Positions 16,835-21,343 of a DNA stretch of 21,343 nucleotides are shown here, piece after piece. The stretch is from positions 1-21,343 of the forward strand of contig JAEYQV010000038.1 of NCBI GenBank assembly GCA_023409835.1. The letters are read 5' to 3'. Source of the stretch: Bacillota bacterium. GTDB taxonomy: Bacteria; Bacillota; Clostridia; Lachnospirales; Lachnospiraceae. Each line of letters opens with the position of its first letter. The stretch's first letter is position 1. Position numbers and translations under genes: made by a program. The notes under the pieces are model-generated. The model saw only the letters and a list, made by a program, of their open reading frames with translations. It searched no databases and was not told where the DNA came from.

Positions 16835-16876
16835 AGAAAGACGTCACCGCTTCGTGGGAAGAGTGACGTCTCTGTC
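16835..16876 (-). terminator. Terminator-like hairpin in the nifH leader
   Basis: On the minus strand GACAGAG (16876-16870) runs into a perfect 9-bp stem, AGACGTCAC (16871-16863) with GTGACGTCT (16847-16839). The loop has an inner CTTC/GAAG pair, and the stem is followed by TTCTTT. The T tract is interrupted, so termination may be partial or conditional. The modA leader has a hairpin in the same position with the same lead-in. Confidence 0.65.
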
Positions 16877-16943
16877 TGGATGAACTCTGACCGCAGGCTT
16901 TATAAGCACATTGGTCTGATTCCATTATTCTGTTACATTTAGT

Positions 16944-16957
16944 AAATACCGGTATTT
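16944..16957. promoter_or_regulatory. 14-bp perfect palindrome at the nif transcription start
   Basis: AAATACCGGTATTT is identical on both strands and lies roughly 6-19 bases downstream of the start expected from the promoter at 16970-16998. That is a place where a repressor could act. It could also form a short hairpin at the RNA 5' end. No second copy was seen in the window. Confidence 0.4.
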
Positions 16958-16969
16958 TCTATAGGTGCA

Positions 16970-16998
16970 ATTCTATCATTTGATCCCCTACGGTTCAA
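16970..16998 (-). promoter_or_regulatory. Sigma-A-type promoter of the nif operon
   Basis: TTGAAC (16993-16998) and TAGAAT (16970-16975) on the minus strand with a 17-base spacer, about 195 bases before the nifH start. No sigma-54 (-24/-12, GG-N10-GC) site was found in the spacer. This fits clostridial nif operons, which lack NifA/sigma-54 control. Confidence 0.65.
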
Positions 16999-17062
16999 TA
17001 CATCGAATTGTCAAATATTTTCATTTTTTTTGCTAGTCCTTTGCACAATTTTCACTATTGTC

Positions 17063-18109
17063 TTATTTTAGCAACAGGATATGCTTCCTGGGAATAGATA
17101 AATAATCCGGAGGCTTCCCCCCGCTTTGCTGCCAGAAGGACCGAGTTATCCGCCAATGGAGCAGGCTGCTGTCCGTCGGACAGCTTCTATTTTTGAATAA
17201 CAGCTCAAGCTCCTGGGGTCCTTCTATCAATTGACTTAGGACAACCGGAATAATATTGCCAGGATTCTTCCGACCCGGCAGGATATTCTCTGCACGAATT
17301 CCTACATATCGGATATCCTCCCCTACCTTGGTATCCGTTTGAAGATACAGTCTCCAATCGACTGCCTCCACCTCATATTCCGATATCCTGACTGCTCTGG
17401 AAATGTTGCTGCAACCGGATAATCTGGCTGTCATGCAATACTCTGGCCTGTTAAAAATTTCCGTTCTGTTTCCATACTCCAACAGCCGCCCCCGGTCTAG
17501 GACAGCAATCGTATTGCAAAAATAGTATAGCTCATCCTTGCTGTGGGATACCATAATGATATCCTTCCCGTAGCTATCCAGTATTTCCTTCAGCTCCGAG
17601 TGTAGTTCCTCCTTCAGATAGGTATCGAGGGCCGAAAAGGGCTCATCCAATAGCAGCAGCTCCGGCTCATAGGCCAGCATCCTGGCTAACGCCACCCTTT
17701 GCTGTTCACCTCCCGACAGCTGCCCCGGATATCGGTTCTGTAAGGCTGTTAGGTGAAATACCCCTAACAGCCGGTCGATCGTCTTCCCCTTATCCGAATG
17801 CCTGCGAATCCCGATTCCGATATTTTCTCTGACCGTCATATTGGGAAATAAGGCATAATTCTGGAACAGCAGTCCGATGTTCCGTATCTGGGGCAGCAAA
17901 TTGATCCTCCTACTTGAATCGAATAGGATTCGGCCATTTAGGATAATCCTGCCCTCATCCGGAGTTATGACTCCTGCAATACATCTAAGAGTCATACTTT
18001 TGCCGCAGCCGGAGGCACCCAGAAGTCCCAGGGGCTCCCCGTTACCTTCCAGATGAATACTCAGGGTATAATCCTTATACTGTTTTTTTATTTTGACGGA
18101 TAGACTCAT
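17063..18109 (-). CDS. modC: Molybdate ABC transporter ATPase ModC
   Basis: The 348-residue ATPase drives molybdate import through ModB. Walker A GASGCGKSM (31-39), signature LSGGEQQR (131-138), Walker B LLLLDEP (151-157) and the switch histidine in MVSHSKDEL (about 189) are all present. The C-terminal 110 residues (VGIRAENILPGR onward) are the regulatory TOBE/Mop-type region expected for ModC, though compact. The start ATG at 18109 overlaps the end of modB by 35 bases. Only about 64 bases separate its stop from the nif -35 box, with no convincing terminator between, so transcription of mod may continue into nif. Confidence 0.92.
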   Translation of the reverse strand: MSLSVKIKKQYKDYTLSIHLEGNGEPLGLLGASGCGKSMTLRCIAGVITPDEGRIILNGRILFDSSRRINLLPQIRNIGLLFQNYALFPNMTVRENIGIGIRRHSDKGKTIDRLLGVFHLTALQNRYPGQLSGGEQQRVALARMLAYEPELLLLDEPFSALDTYLKEELHSELKEILDSYGKDIIMVSHSKDELYYFCNTIAVLDRGRLLEYGNRTEIFNRPEYCMTARLSGCSNISRAVRISEYEVEAVDWRLYLQTDTKVGEDIRYVGIRAENILPGRKNPGNIIPVVLSQLIEGPQELELLFKNRSCPTDSSLLHWRITRSFWQQSGGKPPDYLSIPRKHILLLK

Positions 18110-18779
18110 CCTTATCCCTCTCCCATTTCATTTTTCGTAAGGATAAATAATTCATTGTAAATATCATCCCAAAGGAGAATAATACTAATATTACAACCCA
18201 TCCGGTAGTCTCCCTCAGCTTACCACCCTGAAGATTCATATAGATTGCCAGCGGCATGGTTTGGGTTACACCGGTGATATTCCCTGCAATCATGAGGGTT
18301 GCACCAAACTCGCCTAAGGCTCGGGCGAAGGAGAGAATTCCGCCGGATATTACCCCTGGTAAAGCCAGAGGAAGGATAACCCTCCGGAAAATCTTCCACT
18401 CGGACATCCCCAGGGTCCTCCCTGCCTGAACCAGATTACTATCCACCTGTTCAAAGGCTGCCAGAGAAGAACGATACATCAACGGAAAGGATATCACTAC
18501 CGCTGCGATTACGGCAGCTGTTTTCGTAAATACCACCTGTATCCCCATATAGAGCAGAGGCTTACCCAGCAGTCCGTTCCTACCAAATAACAGGAGAAGG
18601 AGAAAGCCTGCTACCGTAGGAGGCAATACAAGCGGTAAGGTGAGCATTACGTCCCATAAACTACTTCTGCTCTTGTCAGACTGATAAACCTTCCAGGCTA
18701 TGAATGTCCCCAGTAAGAAGGTAATTATAGTTGCCGGTAACGCGATCTGCAACGAGATCCATAAAGGTGACCAATTCAT
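18075..18779 (-). CDS. modB: Molybdate ABC transporter permease ModB
   Basis: A 234-residue inner-membrane channel subunit for molybdate. It has five or six hydrophobic segments, starting at about residues 5-29. The EAA-type loop AGRTLGMSEWKIFRRVILP lies near 119-137, and the FARALGEFGATLM motif (about 151-163) is characteristic of ModB/CysT-type permeases. The reading frame extends 19 codons further upstream, but the ATG at 18779 is chosen because AAGGGGGG lies just before it and because the protein then starts with its first helix. It lies between modA and modC in the usual mod order. Confidence 0.93.
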   Translation of the reverse strand: MNWSPLWISLQIALPATIITFLLGTFIAWKVYQSDKSRSSLWDVMLTLPLVLPPTVAGFLLLLLFGRNGLLGKPLLYMGIQVVFTKTAAVIAAVVISFPLMYRSSLAAFEQVDSNLVQAGRTLGMSEWKIFRRVILPLALPGVISGGILSFARALGEFGATLMIAGNITGVTQTMPLAIYMNLQGGKLRETTGWVVILVLFSFGMIFTMNYLSLRKMKWERDKDESIRQNKKTV

Positions 18780-18838
18780 ACAGTTTCCCCCCTTACAATA
18801 TAATGTCCTCCAATCTTTGCTATTACAGGTTCTCAATC

Positions 18839-18877
18839 AACAAGATGAAACGATAAATAGTATCACTTGTCATGAAT
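18839..18877 (-). repeat. modA 3' end sequence duplicated in the modA leader
   Basis: This 39-nt stretch covers the last codons and stop of modA plus the bases after it. It matches 19733-19770 with four mismatches and one gap, including 15 identical bases ATTCATGACAAGTGA and the octamer ATTTATCG. Confidence 0.75.
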
Positions 18878-19651
18878 AGGAAGAAAGCCATACTCGTAAA
18901 AAATCTCCTTGGCCTCCTCCGTCTGAAGATATGCCAGGAAATCCCCGGCGATCGCTTCTTTCTTCGTTCCCGCTATCAGAGCGGCAGGATATATCACCTC
19001 ACTATGGCTCTCCTCCGGTGCAACTGCTGCCACTGTTATTGAATTACTCCTTGCAGCATCGGTTGCATATACTACACCGGCTTCGGCATTACCGGAGCCT
19101 ACCCAGGCAAGAACCTCGGTTACGTCCTTAGCATAGGTTGACTTCTCCTTCGCCTCCTCTAATATGTGATAATATTCAAATACTTCACAAGCATATTTTC
19201 CGGCGGGTACCGAAGCCGGATCACCGATTGCTATGGTTGAGGCCTTCAGCGCTTCCTCGAAGCCTGTTATTTTCAGCCTACTGTCAGCCGGGGTAATTAA
19301 TACCACTTGGTTCTTGACCAGTTGAACCTCTGAAGTCTCAAGGATGAGCTTATCCTCCGATAAGGACTGCAGCTGCTGATCGGAGGCTGATATAACTATG
19401 TCGATCGGGGCTCCTTGACGTATCTGCTGCTCAAGTGTACCGGAGCCGGCAAAGTGAAAAACCAGGCTGACGTTTTTATGTTCCTCCTGATACCGCGTCT
19501 GCAGCTTTTCCATCACCGGCTTCAGACTTGCTGCTGCCCCTATCATAATCTCCTGATTCTTCTGTTCCTTTTTTCTGCAGGCCGGTAGAATTGTACAGAT
19601 TAAAATCACAAAGATAAATAACAGGTAATAGCCATAGCTTCTTTTGAACAT
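18863..19651 (-). CDS. modA: Molybdate-binding lipoprotein ModA
   Basis: The extracellular substrate-binding protein of the molybdate importer, 262 residues from ATG 19651. It begins with a lipoprotein signal peptide: basic MFKRSYGYY, a hydrophobic core and lipobox ILPAC with Cys25 as the predicted lipid anchor. The mature part shows the ModA pattern: IGAAASLKPVMEKL (oxyanion-binding Ser), FHFAGSGTLEQQI and DIVISASDQQ, then GDPASVPAGKYA and GSGNAEAGVVYATDA. These residues bind molybdate or tungstate. The frame is open 15 codons upstream, but GGGAGGGAGAA lies just before the chosen ATG. It heads the modABC operon behind a 222-base leader. Confidence 0.94.
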   Translation of the reverse strand: MFKRSYGYYLLFIFVILICTILPACRKKEQKNQEIMIGAAASLKPVMEKLQTRYQEEHKNVSLVFHFAGSGTLEQQIRQGAPIDIVISASDQQLQSLSEDKLILETSEVQLVKNQVVLITPADSRLKITGFEEALKASTIAIGDPASVPAGKYACEVFEYYHILEEAKEKSTYAKDVTEVLAWVGSGNAEAGVVYATDAARSNSITVAAVAPEESHSEVIYPAALIAGTKKEAIAGDFLAYLQTEEAKEIFYEYGFLPIHDK

Positions 19652-19702
19652 ACTCTTCTCCCTCCCTAGCTTTAACCGGTATAACCTTCCACTCATTCAA
19701 TT

Positions 19703-19734
19703 CGGATTGTCTGCCGGTGGTAGCCAACCGCTAA
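19703..19734 (-). repeat. Conserved 32-nt leader block, modA copy
   Basis: 31/32 identical to 16803-16834 in the nifH leader. In this copy the hairpin CTACC-ACC-GGCAG has one mismatch, while CGGT/ACCG pairing is kept. It lies about 50 bases before the modA start and 36 bases after a terminator hairpin. Confidence 0.8.
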
Positions 19735-19770
19735 CAAATGAATCGATAAATCATTTCACTTGTCATGAAT
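19733..19770 (-). repeat. Near-copy of the modA 3' end inside the modA leader
   Basis: It matches 18839-18877 (see that entry), retaining codons for Ile-His-Asp-Lys and a stop. It lies between the leader terminator and the conserved 32-nt block. AAATGA/TCATTT can also form a stem here. It may be the scar of a former tandem modA copy, or a repeated RNA element. Confidence 0.7.
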
Positions 19771-19806
19771 AAAAAAGGCATCTTAGTATTCTAAGACGCC
19801 TCTGTC
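19771..19806 (-). terminator. Intrinsic terminator in the modA leader
   Basis: On the minus strand GACAGAG leads into GGCGTCTTAG (19800-19791), which pairs with CTAAGATGCC (19786-19777) around AATA and is followed by six T residues. It lies well before modA and downstream of a strong promoter, so it must be conditionally read through for modA to be expressed from that promoter. Confidence 0.85.
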
Positions 19807-19828
19807 ATTCCATATATCCGTTCAAAGC

Positions 19829-19843
19829 TTAAGGATTCCGCAT
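19829..19843 (-). other. Possible four-codon leader peptide in the modA leader
   Basis: GGAGG (19854-19850), six bases, then ATG CGG AAT CCT TAA, i.e. Met-Arg-Asn-Pro-stop. It lies about 23 bases before the GACAGAG/terminator unit. The spacing is right for ribosome binding, but so short a frame can arise by chance. Confidence 0.25.
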
Positions 19844-19878
19844 AAAAATCCTCCTGCTACAGCCTTGAAATAAAAACC

Positions 19879-19908
19879 ATTATATCTTCTTCATTAATGT
19901 ATTGTCAA
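19879..19908 (-). promoter_or_regulatory. Sigma-A promoter of modABC
   Basis: Perfect TTGACA (19903-19908) and perfect TATAAT (19879-19884) with an 18-base spacer on the minus strand. The RNA would start near 19872, giving a leader of about 220 bases. Confidence 0.8.
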
Positions 19909-19930
19909 TTATCAAAATCCCATATTTTCC

Positions 19931-19954
19931 TTTTCCGTCGGCTTATTTTCCGTC
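19931..19954. repeat. Short direct repeat upstream of the modA promoter
   Basis: TTTTCCGTC occurs at 19931-19939 and again at 19946-19954, 15 bases apart start to start, just upstream of the modA -35 box in the divergent spacer. It could be a binding site for a regulator. Confidence 0.35.
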
Positions 19955-20009
19955 AAAACTGTCAATATATGGTCTTAACAAAATCTTTATACATTATAAT
20001 ATCTAAATA

Positions 20010-20038
20010 TTGTAATTGCAGGTAAAATATCTTATAAT
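20010..20038 (+). promoter_or_regulatory. Promoter of the small membrane protein gene
   Basis: TTGTAA (20010-20015) and TATAAT (20033-20038) with a 17-base spacer, 52 bases before the start codon. Confidence 0.6.
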
Positions 20039-20090
20039 ACAATACAATTAGTGCAATTCTTATTACATATTATACTTAGGAGATTACAAA

Positions 20091-20384
20091 ATGACAAAAA
20101 AAGAACTTAGAGTAAATCTTGTTGATTTGGGAATCAACAGAGATCGGTATTTGAGTGAGGAGGCTGTTGAGCAGTTCGATAAGGATGAAATCTATGAGAA
20201 GGATGGTCATTCTTATCTTATTTACGATACCGAGTTATCCTCCGATGAGATCAATACTGCGTTATTGGCTAAGCAGACAAAGGAGATCAATTCCATACGA
20301 AAGATGATTCTCTTCTTCATCGGAGTAACCCTGTTGTCAATGTTTATATCAATCACATCCGTATTAATCTCAATTTTAAGATGA
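20091..20384 (+). CDS. Small C-terminally membrane-anchored protein of unknown function
   Basis: I do not recognise this 97-residue protein. The first 70 residues are charged and soluble-looking (acidic around EQFDKDEIYEKDGHSY). They are followed by one hydrophobic segment at about 72-95 that ends the protein, so it is probably tail-anchored with its N-terminus in the cytoplasm. There is no signal peptide. It has a good promoter and AGGAGATT before the ATG, and its codon use resembles its neighbours', so it is likely a real gene. The deacetylase gene follows 70 bases later in the same direction and may be co-transcribed; no functional link is known. Confidence 0.7.
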   Translation: MTKKELRVNLVDLGINRDRYLSEEAVEQFDKDEIYEKDGHSYLIYDTELSSDEINTALLAKQTKEINSIRKMILFFIGVTLLSMFISITSVLISILR

Positions 20385-20454
20385 GGGTAAAGCCCGGTAC
20401 TACTAATAGAAATGATGTATCAGGGATTATCAAACAGGAAAGGAAGTTACAATT

Positions 20455-21156
20455 ATGAGCAAAGCATATCTGACCATCGACGACGGTCCTACCGTGAACA
20501 CGAGACAATATCTGGATTTTCTTCTGGGAAAGGGAATTACTCCTGTGATGTTCTTCTGGGGAGATCGAATAAAAGAAGCCAGAGATAATGGAATATATGC
20601 CATCCGGCACGGTGCCATCGTGGGTAATCATTCAACTACCCACCCGCATTTTTCAACTCTCCCGTTGAAGCAGTGTATCGAAGAGATCGAGCTTCAGGAG
20701 GAGGCCATCGACAGTCTCTACGAAGAGGCGGGAGTAAAAAGAGAATACAAGCTGTTCCGATTCCCTTACGGCGATAAAGGCGGCGAAAATAAAGAAGCCC
20801 TCCAGGAATATTTAAAATCCCATGGCTTCTGTAAAATAGATTACCGCCCCATTACATATGATTGGTATTATGAGAATAAGCTCGATCAGGATTATGATAC
20901 CCTGTGGACCTTCGATTTTGAAGAGTATCGTCTGCAATACGATAACAGCTTTTCTTATGATAAGATCCTCAACCATATTACAGAAGCTCACCCTGAGATT
21001 GGTGGCAACCTGACGGATTCGAATGCGCATAATATCCTACTGATCCATGATCATCCACAGACAGATGCGATTGTTCCCGGCTATTTTACGAATTTGATCA
21101 ATCAAGCAATTGAGGCCGGAGTAACCTTCGTAAAACCGGAATTTATTAATGAATAG
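20455..21156 (+). CDS. Polysaccharide deacetylase (NodB/CE4) family protein
   Basis: A 233-residue protein of carbohydrate esterase family 4, whose members remove N- or O-acetyl groups from chitin oligomers, peptidoglycan or xylan. The motifs are in order: TIDDGP (residues 7-12, catalytic base Asp9 and metal ligand Asp10), NHSTTHP (58-64, metal ligands His59 and His63), RFPYG (102-106), and a late LLIHDHPQT carrying the catalytic histidine. No signal peptide or membrane anchor is visible: the protein starts directly with the first strand of the domain, which is unusual for a cell-wall enzyme. AGGAAAGGAAG precedes the start. Its substrate cannot be deduced. Confidence 0.88.
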   Translation: MSKAYLTIDDGPTVNTRQYLDFLLGKGITPVMFFWGDRIKEARDNGIYAIRHGAIVGNHSTTHPHFSTLPLKQCIEEIELQEEAIDSLYEEAGVKREYKLFRFPYGDKGGENKEALQEYLKSHGFCKIDYRPITYDWYYENKLDQDYDTLWTFDFEEYRLQYDNSFSYDKILNHITEAHPEIGGNLTDSNAHNILLIHDHPQTDAIVPGYFTNLINQAIEAGVTFVKPEFINE

Positions 21157-21188
21157 AATAATATTTATTTGAATACATGAACTAAAAT

Positions 21189-21262
21189 AACAAGAGGCAC
21201 CTTCACATCCCCTTCGCAGTTTGCAGAACAGCTGACGGGAAGCATGGGTTCCTCTTGTTTCA
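21189..21262. terminator. Terminator after the deacetylase gene
   Basis: AACAAGAGG (21189-21197) pairs with CCTCTTGTT (21251-21259), further aided by GCACC/GGGTT-type pairing, with a large loop. T residues follow on the plus strand, and an AT-rich tract follows on the minus strand, so it may serve both directions. Confidence 0.6.
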
Positions 21263-21302
21263 ATTACAGTTATGTAGCAGTCCTTATTAACATAATCCCG
21301 CC

Positions 21303-21343
21303 TTATTGCTTCTTCTTTCCATCAGAACGGTATTCTGCCATAT
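21303..21343 (-). CDS. Possible C-terminal end of a minus-strand gene entering from the right
   Basis: One minus-strand frame from the edge reads MAEYRSDGKKKQ and then TAA at 21305-21303. The charged, lysine-rich ending and the terminator just beyond would suit the end of a gene. With only 12 codons visible it cannot be identified and may be chance. Confidence 0.3.
   Translation of the reverse strand, partial: MAEYRSDGKKKQ

Larger units (their letters stand above)
16791..16925 (-). other. 44-codon leader ORF spanning the shared nifH/modA element
   Basis: From ATG at 16925 the minus strand is open through the hairpin and the conserved 32-nt block. It ends at a TGA (16793-16791) overlapping the outer in-frame ATG of the nifH frame. 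The peptide ends with SGWLPPADNP. The modA leader encodes the same ten residues before its own stop, the one base difference being synonymous (Leu CTG/CTA). No good ribosome binding site precedes 16925, and the modA copy has no in-frame start after an upstream stop. Translation is therefore doubtful and the frame may be a by-product of a conserved RNA or DNA element. Confidence 0.2.

Noticed and set aside
16803..16876. The shared leader as an S-box, T-box, cobalamin, TPP or Moco riboswitch
   Set aside because: None of the consensus blocks I know for these classes is visible. I cannot exclude a match to a family whose consensus I do not remember, so an Rfam search is proposed instead.
16970..17062. 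Possible sigma-54 promoter before nifH
   Set aside because: No GG-N10-GC pair with the right flanks was found, whereas a normal sigma-A-type pair with a 17-base spacer is present.

Overview
The window (about 21.3 kb) looks like the chromosome of an anaerobic, diazotrophic member of the Firmicutes, class Clostridia. A Lachnospiraceae-type relative of Clostridium is my guess. The evidence is the strong AGGAGG ribosome binding sites, sigma-A-type promoters, a compact nif cluster in the order known from Clostridium pasteurianum and C. acetobutylicum, a NifN-NifB fusion, a split homocitrate synthase and a NifD with the clostridial insertion. The assignment comes from reading the sequence, not from a database search.

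Left part (1-4880). A methyl-accepting chemotaxis protein runs off the left edge on the minus strand. Diverging from it is a two-gene ABC importer of the nitrate/sulfonate/taurine type (ATPase plus permease, no binding protein in view), followed by a DegV-family protein and a tRNA-Thr(CGT). Each unit ends in a readable intrinsic terminator.

Centre (4987-19930), all on the minus strand and read right to left: modA-modB-modC (molybdate import), then nifH-nifI1-nifI2-nifD-nifK-nifE-nifN/B-fdx-nifV(omega)-nifV(alpha). Together these encode molybdate uptake, both nitrogenase components, the P-II-type proteins that switch nitrogenase off after ammonium addition, the FeMo-cofactor scaffold and radical-SAM core builder, a nif-type [2Fe-2S] ferredoxin and homocitrate synthesis. 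Beyond nifV(alpha) lies mntP, a manganese exporter behind what reads as a yybP-ykoY manganese riboswitch with its own terminator. I see no clear terminator between nifV(alpha) and that leader.

The most notable observation is regulatory. The 5' leaders of nifH and modA share a bipartite element: the heptamer GACAGAG leading into a terminator-like hairpin, then a 32-nt block that is 31/32 identical, then the ribosome binding site. Both leaders sit behind sigma-A-type promoters. This suggests that molybdate uptake and nitrogenase are co-regulated at the leader-RNA level, or by a shared DNA-binding protein. I do not recognise the element as a known riboswitch. The modA leader also carries a 38-nt near-copy of the modA 3' end.

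Right part (20010-21343). A divergent promoter drives a small membrane-anchored protein of unknown function, followed by a NodB-type polysaccharide deacetylase lacking a signal peptide. A terminator follows, then possibly the last codons of another minus-strand gene at the edge. No CRISPR array, insertion sequence or rRNA was seen.
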